This document shows positions 19,048 through 29,143 of a DNA stretch of 64,000 bases, one piece after another. A program made the translations under genes and the position numbers. Numbering within the stretch: the stretch's first letter is position 1; every line of letters begins with the position of its first letter. The notes beneath the pieces were generated by a model. It was not told the origin of the DNA and made no database searches. It saw only the letters and a program-made list of their open reading frames with translations. The stretch is from Porphyra umbilicalis (taxonomy: Eukaryota > Rhodophyta > Bangiophyceae > Bangiales > Bangiaceae). Location: NCBI GenBank assembly GCA_002049455.2, contig KV918867.1:159990-223989 (forward strand), given 5' to 3'.

Positions 19048-22000
19048 CTACGACGCATCGTCTGACTCATCGTCGCTTGACGGTGGTGGAGACGCCGACG
19101 CGTAGCCGTTGCCGGGCACAGACGCACGGCGGCGATTTCCCTCGGATGTCGCCAACGGGTCCCCACTGGCCGACCCTCGCCTTAGGTCCGCGGCTGGTGG
19201 GACGGGTGCTGCCGGGTCGCCCGACACAGCATCCACCGGCGCCGCGTGTGGTGACGCGGCCGTTTCGCGCTTGCGCTTACTGCTCGGCCCCCCACCACCA
19301 GTTAGGCGCCGCTTGGGCGGCGTCGCCGCCCCTGGACGCGCGTCCACGTCCATGGGTGTGCCACCCGAATCAGCACCGTGGCCTGACGCAGCGGCGACAG
19401 CTGCTGCTGCTGAGGTTCCCGGTGCGCGGCGGAAGACACGAGGCACGAAGCCAACGCACTTGTCCACATTTGGAAGCCCCTGAAGCAGCTCCTGCACGAT
19501 CACATGCGCAAAGCCAAAGTACTCGGGCCCCGACACGTTGACCCGCTGGCGCCACCGCGGCTCGGGCATCCGCTCCCGGATGCCGACCATGACTTGGCCC
19601 CACGCGGCGGACGGGCTCTCGCCGAGGAAAGTGAACACATCCGGGTCGTCCGAGCAGGACACACGAAACTTGGGCGTCACATCACCATCGTCCACCACCT
19701 CACACACATAGTTGCACTGCGTGTCGGGGTTCACCAGGGACAGGTAGCACCGAAGAGAGCGGTACCCAATTGGGTACAGAGTCCTCTCGGTGTGGAAGCC
19801 CGGGCGCTCGTACTCAATGACACCTAGGTTTTCCACCGTGAGGACACCGAGCTGCAGCGGCATCCGCGGGCTGCCGTCGCCGTTGCGCTGGACGCGATGG
19901 AGTAGCGATTGCCTGGGCTCGTTGAGCGCACGCGGGGCCTTGCCGAGCAACGCCCCGTTGCCGTGAAGCCCACGACTGCCGATGGAGGGGGCATGGCGGG
20001 GAGCGCCCTTGTCGGGTCGCGCAGTCGGTGGTGCCAACGCATGCGACAAAGAAGCTGCTGCGTGCCGTGAGCGAGCCTCGGCGACGACTCGTTGCTGCGG
20101 CGGTTGCTGATGATGCTGCTGTTGCTGCCGCACCTGCTGCAAGTACTCCCCGTCCTGTTGCTGCTGCAGAAGCTGCTGCTGCTGCGCCTCCCGGCTCCAC
20201 TTGTCCATCTGCCGAACGGGGGCCAACGGGTGCGAGGAAGATGGCCCTGCATGTCGCGAGCGAGCCTCGGCGATGCTCCGTTGTTCCTGCTGCTCCTGTA
20301 AATGCTGCTGGTGTAGCTGCTGCTGCTGCTGCTCTCGAGTCGCCTTGTCCATCCCCAGAGGCACCCGCCGCTCGCTCGCACCCCCGGGCTCCCCCTCCTG
20401 CGCAAGAGCCGACGGCCCCAGGAGCTGGCGGGGAAGCTGGCGCGTCAAAGGTCGTGGTTGCTGCGATTCACGATGCAGCTGCTGACGACCTTGCTCTGAT
20501 TGCAGGTGGTCGCGCTGCTGCTGCTGCTGCTGTTGGTACTGATGCTGCTGGTGCTCCAGACGAGCGCCTCGCGCACCGCGAGACGGCTGCAAAGCAGCCT
20601 GTTGCGCCGTCAAAGAGCCGTGGAAAGACGTATCGGCCGATCCCCGCCCGAAGTTGCCGTCAAAAGGGGGACCGGGCCCAGCCTGGGAGCCTGGCGGCGG
20701 TTGACCAAAGGCTCCGTCAGGTGGGTGCGCTCGGTACTGCGCGCCATCATGGCCATGGTGCGGCGGCGGTAGGGGCGCCTGTATCAGCGGCTGCTGCTGC
20801 TGTTGTGCATTGAACTGCTCCTGCTGCTCCTGCTGCTCCTGATCTTGACGATGTCGCTGCCGCTGCCGTGCACGAGGCTGCGGTTGCCCTGAAAGGGGCA
20901 CATCACCGCCACCATGCGGCGCTGACGAGTCGACACCCCCGTCGACGGGACTGATGAGATTGCCATGCAAGTCCACAACAGACACGTACCCACTGGTCGG
21001 AGCGTCAAACGCGTACTGCCGCTTGTCCCAGTCCGGCAGCACCACTGGGTAGTAGTTGTTCGCCGGTGTCCGCTTGTACGCCTTGAGGGTCTCCAGCAGG
21101 CGAGGCGTCAGCAGATTGAAGTCAAAAACCTCGAAACACGCGACAGGGACTGCCAGAGGCGGGCGTGGGGAAAGACGCTCTTGCCTTGGCGGCGGCCCCT
21201 GGTCGTGCGCCTGTACGTCACCCAGCATCACCGGGGCCGCCGCACTTGACTTCCGGGCCGTCGCCGTCCGCCGGGTGCGCTCCCCGGTGTGAGCGGCGAC
21301 GCCATGCGGGTCTCGAGGGAACGGCGGCGCCGCCACGCGTGCAGTACGCACAGCGCCTGCGTGGGAGATGCCAGCGCTGATGCCGTGCGGTGCCATGGAC
21401 TTGCGCTTGAGTTTGCGCGAGGCCCGGCGTAGAGCGGCAGCATCCGCCTCAGCCACGTCGGCGACCGGCGCTTGGGGGGGAGCGGGAGGGGCTTCGACGG
21501 CCGACACCTTGGCCGGAATCGAACGGCGCTGGGCAGGTACCCGGGTCGGTGGAGGTGGCGGAGGGCGGTCCGGAATAAGCAGCACCTGGTTGAGCGCTTG
21601 TACACGAGAGAAGATGGCGCGCTCTCGCGGGAAAAAGTTGAGAATGTCCCCCTCCTTGAGGTCCGCCGCCGTCGACGGGGGCGTGGGCATCGAGTACGGC
21701 AACGCCGGGTCGGCCTCCGCAGGCGTATTGGCATAGTAGGCCAGCGCAGAAGTGATGGCCCGGGCCCGCAGTGGCGCGATGCGCATCAATTCGGTGATGT
21801 CAAACCCGTGGCGGGCCACTCCTCGCAGCAAGAGCGCGTCATGGCCGGCTACGTCTTCGACCCACCACGTGGGCATACCATCGCTGGACAATGCGGCAGA
21901 GCAGCGGCGGAGGCGGGCCGAGCCATCAGGCCGCACAAGCGAGGCAATCACCTTGTGCCGCAGCACGTACAGCTCGTGGCTGCGCTCACGCAGCCGCCGC

Positions 22001-25000
22001 GCCGTCGGCAGTACCACGCGGGCGTCCTCCAGCTCTTGCGCCGAGAACTCGCCGAAGTCGCTCTTATACGGGTAGTCGGCGATGAGCGACGCGTGCGTGA
22101 TGGCCCAGTCCTCAATGTCCACCACCTGAAGGCACATACGCACGAAGCGCTGCGTGTAGGCCGCCAACGAGTCGGGTCCTTTTCGCCCGAGGCCCGTCAG
22201 ACGCTGCAGCTCCACATACGACGGTGCGCCAGCGTCGTCCAGCGGGACGCCCCCCACAATGGAGAAGAACTTGGCAAAGTCGGTGCGCTCTTTCTTCGAC
22301 CACACCATGTTGGCTTCCGCCATGCGCTGCTCCCGCCGAGACCGAGCCGCCTCCTTCTCCGCCTCCTTCGCTTGTTTGCGCTCCTCCTTAGCAGCCCGCA
22401 CTTGCTCTGCAGCCACTTCAGCCCACAACTTGCGCGCCTCCTTCTTGCGGCGGCGCATGTAGGCCCGAACTAACTTCTTAACACGTACGTTAAGCACGTT
22501 GACAGAGGGCCAGGTCCGGCTCTGCAGCTCCTCAATCGAAATACAGTCCGCCGCTGAGACGGGCGCCCCAGAAAGCGACAAAACAACACCGTTGCCACCC
22601 ATGGCGGGCTGCTCCACCTCCATCTTGGCCCCAGGGAGAGGGGGAGTCTTCGGATCAGGCGTCGCCGACATGGGCGCCTTCCCCGAGTCCGGCTTCCCGG
22701 CGCTAGCAACAACAGGTTTGATGTCAACCGGCAACGGCGATGGGCGCACAACAGCCGCCACAGCCTCACCCGCCAACATCACCGCCGCCGTCGTCGTCGC
22801 AGTCGCTGCTGTCGATGCAGCCGCTGAAGGGTCCTTGTCCTCAGGCGCGGCGGTCTCGACAACCACATTGGTGGGGTCCGCCGCATTGTCGAGCGACGGA
22901 TCTAGGGTCTCCTCCATCACCTGTCGCTCGGTAGCATCGTCGCCGTCCTCCACCAGCACATCCGAAACGGGCTCACTCCTGCCCAAAAAGACCAACTCGG
23001 GGTCGAGGCGCAACAGGCGGTGACACCCGTACCCATGCTTGACGGTACCACGCAGGAGGTCCCGGTCGAAGCGGTCCTCCCACCAGGGCCCGATCAGTTG
23101 CGAGCCGCTGGCCCCAATCGTCGGCACCGGCTGGTCGTCTCTCAGACTCCCTTCATGGTACAGCTCGTACAGCTCCCGCAGCATCTGCAACCGGTCCAAC
23201 ATCGTCCCACAGTTGCGCTCCAGGTACTGCAGGTAGTCGGGCGACTCCAGGACCGGCTCCTGTTCTAGCGCTTCAGCGTCGGTCTCGACCACCTCTCCGA
23301 GCAGGTTGCCATACATGTCCGTCTCCCCATGCGGTGGGGCCAGCGTGGCTGCCGCAGTCGACGGCTGCGGTGGAGCGGTATGAGCCGCACCCGTCGAAGC
23401 GGCTGGCGTGTTTACTACCGCTCCCGCATCGGCGCCAGGGTCATGCTTAGCAGGCGTCGCCGCCGGAGTGACGCCTTCAATTGCACCGTCCAAGGCAGCG
23501 CTGGCAACCGGTCCTAGCGAATTCGGAGCGGTCGCAAAAGCCGCTTCTGGGGACAGCACCTCCCGGTGCGGAGCCGCCACCTCATTCAAGAAGGGGCACC
23601 GCTGCTGCAGGTCCGCCAAGACGGTCTCCCCACTCTGGGCCACCTTGATCACAGCCCGAAGGATGATTCGCACGTAGCGCGCCGTGTCGTCCACGCTCCG
23701 ACGGCGGGAGATGCAGGCCACCTGGCGGATGGCCGCCCAGCGGCCCCATCCAAACGTCATGATAGCGCGCTGTAATCGGTGACGCTCACTCTTGGTCAGT
23801 AGCCGACGGCCGGCCGGCGCTCCGTCGGGCGAAGGCGGCTCAGCAAAGTCGGCCGCTGTCGGCGCAAACGCCTCATCCTCCGACGGCAGCTCCTCCATTT
23901 CAGACGCGCTCGATTCCTCCTGGCCAGGAGCGTACCGCTGGGTCGGCCGCCGCCGGCGAGGCAGCGGGTCCAGACTCTCCCCACTCTTGCCGTGGATCTG
24001 CGGCATGATCTTCTTCCAAAAGTCAGGGTCGTCGAGCCGGATGGCCTCCTCCCCAGCAGGGACGGCCTCGGCTGCAAAGGAGGCCTTGGAGAAGGCGGAT
24101 GGCGCTTGCGTGCCCGTGTTCTCGACAATGCGCTGCGTCCGCCGCTCCAGGATGAGGTCGATGTCCTCGTTGGTGAACGCATCGGCTGCGGAGTCGTCCT
24201 CGTTGAAGACATCGTAGGCACCCTTTTTGAGCAGCGCGTCGACGTCGTTGCGAGACAGGTCAGTGAAAGTGTTGCCGGTCTTGCCGGCCCCCGAGCCGCC
24301 AGTGCTGCGGAGGCCACCCAGGTTCCCAATGGCGTCACCCTTGCCCATATCCTGTAGCACCGCCTGATCAAGGCCAAGCTTCTTGGACGCCCGGTCAAAC
24401 ATATCTTGCTCGTAGGTCGCCCGTGTGATGAGGCGAAACACCTTCACGTCCTTCTGCTGGCCAATGCGGTGGCACCGCGCCTGCGCCTGCACGTCGTTTT
24501 GCGGGTTCCAATCCGAGTCGTAGATGATGACCGTGTCCGCAATAGTCAGGTTGATGCCCTGCCCGCCCGCCCGCGTGCACAGCAGGAAGACAAACTTCTC
24601 CGACTCGGGCTTGGAGAACCGGTCGATGGCCTGCTGCCGCTCATTTCCACGTACCCGCCCGTCAATGCGCTCGTAGCCCCACCGATGGGCAATCAGGTAG
24701 TCCTCCAAAATGTCCAGTACTCGCACCATCTGCGAGAAGATGAGCACCCGGTGGCCAGCGGCCTTGAGGCGCGGCAACATCTTGTCGACGAACACCAGCT
24801 TGCCCGACGCGTCGACCAGCACCTGCGCCATGAGGTCCTCTGCAGAGGCTGGGGTCGCCACCACCTTGTCCGCTGAGACATCAGCGGCAGCCGCTTTGGC
24901 CTCTTTGCTCTTTTTGTCCGCCTTGACGGCCGCCTCAAGCTCGATGGGCTCGACGCCCTGAATGAGGAAAGGGTGATTGCAGCACTTGCGCAGTTCCATG

Positions 25001-28000
25001 ACAATGTTGCGCAGGTTGCCGATGTTGGCCGGCCGTGCGCCCATGTCAAGGAATGAGAAGTTCTTCTCCAACAGAGCCCGGTACCACTTCTTCTGCACGC
25101 GCGTCAGCTCGACCATTACAATTGTCTCCTCTTTGGGAGGGATACTCTTCTCCACGTCCTCCTTCTTCCGACGCAGCAGGTACGGCCGCAATACTTCCTT
25201 GACGGCGTTGACCGCGGCGACGTTCATGTTGCCAAAGCGGCTCGCAAAATCGTCCTCAGATGCAAACGCGTCCGGGTCGACAAAGTTGAGCAGCGCCCAC
25301 ACCTCGAGCAGGTTGTTTTGTAACGGCGTGCCCGTCAGCAGCACTCGATGGTCGCTGCTGAAGGACTTGAGCTCGTCGACCAGGCGGGACGACCGGTTCT
25401 TGAGTCGATGAGCCTCGTCGACGACAATGGCATTCCACTTGATGCGCCGCAGACGGGACGCCTCCTGTAGCACCGTCTCGTAAGTGGTGATGAGCACCTG
25501 CCACTTGTACGGGGGGCCCTGCGAGGGCACCTGTCCGGGCACCACCCACTCGTGCTGGTGGATGACGTTGCGGCTCTCGGAGTTGCCGTGGTAAACAATA
25601 GCGTTGAGCTCCGTCCAGGTATCAATCTCCCGCGCCCAATGGCCGAGCGTCGACAGCGGAGCGAGCACCAAAAACGGACCGCGGATGTTCTGCTCTTCGA
25701 ACAGGAAGTGCAGCAGCGAAACGGACTGAATGGTCTTGCCGAGCCCCATCTCGTCCGCTAGGATACAGCCGCGGCGCTGGAACCAGCACGAGACCAGCCA
25801 GTTATGGCCTTCAACCTGATAGGGCCGCAGAACGCCGTCATTCTTGAATGACGGCTGCTCTCGCGGCACAAACGCGTCACGTGATGGACGCGGCAGCGGC
25901 TGCACATCGGACGCGCTCAGGCGCTTGTTGCGCTGCTGGAACTCAGACACTTTGGCGTCATCTTGCACATCCTCCGCGGCCTCCCACGTGGACTCGCCAT
26001 AGGAGAGCGCCGCCCACTTGATGAGGTACTTGCGCTTGCCGGCGCGAGTGCTCTTCTCCGCCAGGATCCGGTCGACCGTGATGAAACCTTCCGGGATGAG
26101 CTCGTCGTCCACGTCAGCTTCGTCCCGCCGCATAGCCGCGGTCGCCTCTTTGCGGAGGAAGCGCTGAAGCCGGGACTTGCCTTGCGACTGCGCGAGAATG
26201 ATGGCCTCCACGACCCATTCGCAGTGGATGTAGGAGAGACCCTTCCATTTGACCAGGTACTCGCTGACCACATCCTCACCAGCGGCTTCGGCTTCGGCGA
26301 GTGCCATACTCACGCCCGCCTTGCCGCTGGCCGCCAGGCGCGAGCTTGTGGCCTTCATCGCCGACGGTGATATTGCGTTTGCCGCCCCTGCCACCGCCGG
26401 CTCCTTGCCCGGCCCGTCGGCGTCCGCCACCTTAGCATTGCCATCTGCGAGAGCGGCAGGGCCCGCCACGGCCTTGTCGCCAGCGATGGCCGTGGCCTCA
26501 CCGTCCGCGGCGGCACCTGCAGCCTCGTTCTCAGCAGCGGCGCCCGAAGCATTCTCCCCAGCCACGGCGGCGGCAGCAGTCAGTTGAGCGACGCGCCGGG
26601 CCAAGATCTTTTCCATCACCGGCACGGGCTCCTCATCATCGCTGGCACCGGACGCGGCGCCACTGCCACCCGCTTGCGCCCCCGCCGCATTATCCTCGTC
26701 GCCAAAAATGTCACCAAGGTCAGCGCCAAGCGACTCGCGTGCGCCACCGTCTTCGCTGAGTGACGACAGCCGGGACTTGCGCGTGCGCTGCGACACCCGC
26801 GACGGCGCTGGGGGCGTCGAGCGGCTGCCCCGCCCGCGACCGCGGCCGCGGGCGCTAGCGGTTCCGCCTCTACCACGGGAGCGCCCCCGTACAGATGCAG
26901 AACCGCGGCGCCGTGTGGACGGCGGTTCATCCTCCTCATCGTCGTCCTCTCCGTCACCGGCCGAGTCGACCAAGCTCGCCGCTCGGCGACGGGTCGCCGC
27001 AGGCGTAGCTTTGGACGCCGCGGCGCGCCGCTTGGTCGCAGTCGACGCCCGCGAACGGCGAGACGGCGATGGGGACACGGCGAGTGTCTCTGCCTCCGAC
27101 TCGGATTCCGATGACTCCTCCGTGTCGACGAGCGAAGATGGCACCGTCGAGGCGGCCGCGTCACTGATGGCGGGCGACGGGCGGCGGCGCAACTCGAGCC
27201 CGTGCTTGCGAATGTCTTCGCTCGCATCCCGCCGCACGCTCGGAGTCCGCCGCGTCGCTGGTGGCCGTGGCGGCCTCCCTCCACGGCCCACCGCGGTCAG
27301 GCCAGCGGGCTCCTCCTCGTCATCGCTGTCCCCACCCTCCACCACAGGAACGTGAGGTGTGCCAGACCCCTCTGCCGCACTCTCACTCCCAGTGTCGCCG
27401 CCGCCGCCCGCGCGCTTAGCTCGTGCCGCGCGGGAGCGGCGGGTGCGACTGACAGGACGCGGAGCATCGCTGCCGTCGCCACTGTTGTCACCGCCGACAC
27501 CTTTGCCCTGAGCCGCGCTCGGTGCATGTCGCGCGCGGGACCGGGCGGCGGAGGCGGCGGCACGGGTGACTGTTGGCGGGCGCCGGGCGGGGAGCGGCTC
27601 ATCACTACCATCACCATCGTCCAGGTCCTCGCTGTCGACCTCGTCATCTGCAGCACTAGCCAGCCCAGCTGTCGCCACGTCCGAGCCGACCTGGTCCGCA
27701 TCGTTCGCATCCTCCACATCCTCCGCGTCGTCCGCATCCTCCGCGTCGTCCGCATCCTCCGCGTCGTCCGCATCCTCCGCGTCGTCTGCATCCTCCATGT
27801 CCTCCCCATTGTCGCCGCCTGACTCGTCGTCCCCATCAGCCAGCTCCCTCATCGCCGCCGGAGGGACCTCTCCGGGTGAGGACGAGCCGCCCAGGCCGCT
27901 GTCGTCTTCGGTACCGCTGTGCTCGGCTGCAGCTAAGGCGGCGAGGCGGCTGCGTTTGGCCGGCGGCAAAACGTCATCCTCATCCTCATCGGTATCGTTG

Positions 28001-28017
28001 AGGCCGGCGGCGTCCAT
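19048..28017 (-). CDS. CHD subfamily III chromatin remodeller with FYRN/FYRC module
   Basis: This is a 2989-codon frame without internal introns, predicted to be an ATP-dependent nucleosome remodeller. Order from the N-terminus: an acidic/basic low-complexity region (1-580) with a repeated DAEDADDAED stretch; tandem chromodomains (about 583-605, YLVKWKGLSY; about 644-680, YLIKWAALSY); SNF2 ATPase (727-1020) with DEMGLGKT, DEAHRLKN and LLTGTPLQNN; helicase C (1070-1220) with ARCHRIGQQ; and SANT/SLIDE-like segments (about 1405-1455). Two CHD6-9 style WW...LLRG..(K/R)HG blocks follow, then a Gln-rich region (about 2380-2640). An FYRN (about 2722-2755, GFHTERTLYPIGYRS) and FYRC (about 2780-2850, PSAAWGQVM, GPEYFGF) pair lies near the C-terminus. 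The YHGNSESR and LITTYETVL motifs favour subfamily III. The FYR pair is unusual for CHD proteins. The true start probably lies in an upstream exon. Confidence 0.93.
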   Translation of the reverse strand: MDAAGLNDTDEDEDDVLPPAKRSRLAALAAAEHSGTEDDSGLGGSSSPGEVPPAAMRELADGDDESGGDNGEDMEDADDAEDADDAEDADDAEDADDAEDVEDANDADQVGSDVATAGLASAADDEVDSEDLDDGDGSDEPLPARRPPTVTRAAASAARSRARHAPSAAQGKGVGGDNSGDGSDAPRPVSRTRRSRAARAKRAGGGGDTGSESAAEGSGTPHVPVVEGGDSDDEEEPAGLTAVGRGGRPPRPPATRRTPSVRRDASEDIRKHGLELRRRPSPAISDAAASTVPSSLVDTEESSESESEAETLAVSPSPSRRSRASTATKRRAAASKATPAATRRRAASLVDSAGDGEDDDEEDEPPSTRRRGSASVRGRSRGRGGTASARGRGRGRGSRSTPPAPSRVSQRTRKSRLSSLSEDGGARESLGADLGDIFGDEDNAAGAQAGGSGAASGASDDEEPVPVMEKILARRVAQLTAAAAVAGENASGAAAENEAAGAAADGEATAIAGDKAVAGPAALADGNAKVADADGPGKEPAVAGAANAISPSAMKATSSRLAASGKAGVSMALAEAEAAGEDVVSEYLVKWKGLSYIHCEWVVEAIILAQSQGKSRLQRFLRKEATAAMRRDEADVDDELIPEGFITVDRILAEKSTRAGKRKYLIKWAALSYGESTWEAAEDVQDDAKVSEFQQRNKRLSASDVQPLPRPSRDAFVPREQPSFKNDGVLRPYQVEGHNWLVSCWFQRRGCILADEMGLGKTIQSVSLLHFLFEEQNIRGPFLVLAPLSTLGHWAREIDTWTELNAIVYHGNSESRNVIHQHEWVVPGQVPSQGPPYKWQVLITTYETVLQEASRLRRIKWNAIVVDEAHRLKNRSSRLVDELKSFSSDHRVLLTGTPLQNNLLEVWALLNFVDPDAFASEDDFASRFGNMNVAAVNAVKEVLRPYLLRRKKEDVEKSIPPKEETIVMVELTRVQKKWYRALLEKNFSFLDMGARPANIGNLRNIVMELRKCCNHPFLIQGVEPIELEAAVKADKKSKEAKAAAADVSADKVVATPASAEDLMAQVLVDASGKLVFVDKMLPRLKAAGHRVLIFSQMVRVLDILEDYLIAHRWGYERIDGRVRGNERQQAIDRFSKPESEKFVFLLCTRAGGQGINLTIADTVIIYDSDWNPQNDVQAQARCHRIGQQKDVKVFRLITRATYEQDMFDRASKKLGLDQAVLQDMGKGDAIGNLGGLRSTGGSGAGKTGNTFTDLSRNDVDALLKKGAYDVFNEDDSAADAFTNEDIDLILERRTQRIVENTGTQAPSAFSKASFAAEAVPAGEEAIRLDDPDFWKKIMPQIHGKSGESLDPLPRRRRPTQRYAPGQEESSASEMEELPSEDEAFAPTAADFAEPPSPDGAPAGRRLLTKSERHRLQRAIMTFGWGRWAAIRQVACISRRRSVDDTARYVRIILRAVIKVAQSGETVLADLQQRCPFLNEVAAPHREVLSPEAAFATAPNSLGPVASAALDGAIEGVTPAATPAKHDPGADAGAVVNTPAASTGAAHTAPPQPSTAAATLAPPHGETDMYGNLLGEVVETDAEALEQEPVLESPDYLQYLERNCGTMLDRLQMLRELYELYHEGSLRDDQPVPTIGASGSQLIGPWWEDRFDRDLLRGTVKHGYGCHRLLRLDPELVFLGRSEPVSDVLVEDGDDATERQVMEETLDPSLDNAADPTNVVVETAAPEDKDPSAAASTAATATTTAAVMLAGEAVAAVVRPSPLPVDIKPVVASAGKPDSGKAPMSATPDPKTPPLPGAKMEVEQPAMGGNGVVLSLSGAPVSAADCISIEELQSRTWPSVNVLNVRVKKLVRAYMRRRKKEARKLWAEVAAEQVRAAKEERKQAKEAEKEAARSRREQRMAEANMVWSKKERTDFAKFFSIVGGVPLDDAGAPSYVELQRLTGLGRKGPDSLAAYTQRFVRMCLQVVDIEDWAITHASLIADYPYKSDFGEFSAQELEDARVVLPTARRLRERSHELYVLRHKVIASLVRPDGSARLRRCSAALSSDGMPTWWVEDVAGHDALLLRGVARHGFDITELMRIAPLRARAITSALAYYANTPAEADPALPYSMPTPPSTAADLKEGDILNFFPRERAIFSRVQALNQVLLIPDRPPPPPPTRVPAQRRSIPAKVSAVEAPPAPPQAPVADVAEADAAALRRASRKLKRKSMAPHGISAGISHAGAVRTARVAAPPFPRDPHGVAAHTGERTRRTATARKSSAAAPVMLGDVQAHDQGPPPRQERLSPRPPLAVPVACFEVFDFNLLTPRLLETLKAYKRTPANNYYPVVLPDWDKRQYAFDAPTSGYVSVVDLHGNLISPVDGGVDSSAPHGGGDVPLSGQPQPRARQRQRHRQDQEQQEQQEQFNAQQQQQPLIQAPLPPPHHGHDGAQYRAHPPDGAFGQPPPGSQAGPGPPFDGNFGRGSADTSFHGSLTAQQAALQPSRGARGARLEHQQHQYQQQQQQQRDHLQSEQGRQQLHRESQQPRPLTRQLPRQLLGPSALAQEGEPGGASERRVPLGMDKATREQQQQQLHQQHLQEQQEQRSIAEARSRHAGPSSSHPLAPVRQMDKWSREAQQQQLLQQQQDGEYLQQVRQQQQHHQQPPQQRVVAEARSRHAAASLSHALAPPTARPDKGAPRHAPSIGSRGLHGNGALLGKAPRALNEPRQSLLHRVQRNGDGSPRMPLQLGVLTVENLGVIEYERPGFHTERTLYPIGYRSLRCYLSLVNPDTQCNYVCEVVDDGDVTPKFRVSCSDDPDVFTFLGESPSAAWGQVMVGIRERMPEPRWRQRVNVSGPEYFGFAHVIVQELLQGLPNVDKCVGFVPRVFRRAPGTSAAAAVAAASGHGADSGGTPMDVDARPGAATPPKRRLTGGGGPSSKRKRETAASPHAAPVDAVSGDPAAPVPPAADLRRGSASGDPLATSEGNRRRASVPGNGYASASPPPSSDDESDDAS

Positions 28018-28083
28018 GGCACTGGACGTGCGGCCGGCACGGCCGGTACCACCCGGCTCGAGGGGGGCGGCTTCATCGTCACT
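28018..28083 (-). CDS. Probable N-terminal extension of the CHD gene (exon 2 start)
   Basis: The 22 codons before the first ATG of the CHD frame are open and acidic (SDDEAAPLEPGG). They are preceded by a strong acceptor, CTTCTTCTACTACCCCCAG on the minus strand, so exon 2 most likely begins at 28083. This is inferred from splice signals only. Confidence 0.55.
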
Positions 28084-28282
28084 CTGGGGGTAGTAGAAGA
28101 AGCGGCACCTCGGGTCAGCACAAAACGCGAAAGTAGCAGTACACGCAGTAAGAGAACCATACGAGCGTCAGAAATTGTTGGATGTCATCTTGCCTACGAA
28201 TAAAACGTGAGCTTCGAACCGCTCGCGCACATCTCACATCGCTCGACCAGACCTCACCCCGCGACCAGGCCAAGCCACGTAC
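28084..28282 (-). other. Putative first intron of the CHD gene
   Basis: On the minus strand the donor is GAG/GTACGT at 28283/28282. The acceptor is the pyrimidine-rich CCCCCAG/AGTGAC at 28084/28083. The 199-bp intron is phase 0 and joins an acidic exon ending SEADSSSRAEE to the acidic SDDEAAP. The exon 1 frame runs upstream to an ATG at 28498, but that stretch is hydrophobic and looks like leader, so the true start codon is unresolved. Confidence 0.5.
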
Positions 28283-28828
28283 CTCCTCTGCGCGAGAAGA
28301 AGAGTCCGCCTCTGACGCCTCCGCAGGACTGTCGCGAGCCTCGGGAAGTGGCTGCAAGCGCGCGCGAGAAATTCGATATTGAGCGCATGGCGGACCCAAC
28401 AGCAGACAGCAGCAGGAGGCAGAAAAATACACAAAAAACAGGTACAAAGAGATATCCAGAACAGAGAGAGGAACCCGAGGACGGAACAACACAAACATTA
28501 GTGACGTGTGCTGGAGGAGCTACCCCATGACTGGCAAAGCAACGACGCACTCAGAGATGGCGGCACTGGGGCCACCACTTCCGACGAGGCGCCCGTCCCC
28601 ATGGCGCCCACATCGGACGCCGGTCGCGTAGTCGCCGTCAACGGCATAGCAAACGTACAGAGTCGGATGTCCGACGACTGCGACGGGGGCTCATCGTCCC
28701 AAAAAGGGAGCAACGGCGCTCGCAAGGGGGACGATGCCGTCTGCCCACACCGCCCGTGTCTCGTCACTGGGGCCACGCGCCCAGAGCACACGTAGGCGAC
28801 CACGATAACGCCGACCCAACAGGGACGT

Positions 28829-29143
28829 CTAGTCCCTAGCCTCTGGCTCGGAAGCGTCGTTGCCGACACCCCCGCAGGCCACGAACACCCAGCGTTGGCG
28901 CCACTCAGGCAGAGGAACGGCGGGAAGGAGGAGGCAGCCGCCCAGCGCAGCTACAAATGTTGGAATGATCCGCAATGCGGCAGCGGCGACGACGTCCACA
29001 ATGGCGGGCGTCGGCGTGAGCGGCAGCAATGCACGTTGGGAACAGCACCAGATAGAGGAGGGACACGACGCGAGGGGTGTGGGGAAGGAAGTGGCCGTCA
29101 GCTTCAAATCGGGGACGGGGGGGGAAGGCGTCCACGGTGACAA
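28829..29143 (-). other. Unrecognised open frame with a hydrophobic segment
   Basis: A 104-codon frame includes a hydrophobic stretch (IVDVVAAAALRIIPTFVAALGG) long enough to span a membrane, ending WVFVACGGVGNDASEPEARD. No family is recognised and there are no neighbours in operon-like arrangement. It may be the last exon of a membrane protein or a chance frame upstream of the CHD gene. Confidence 0.22.
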
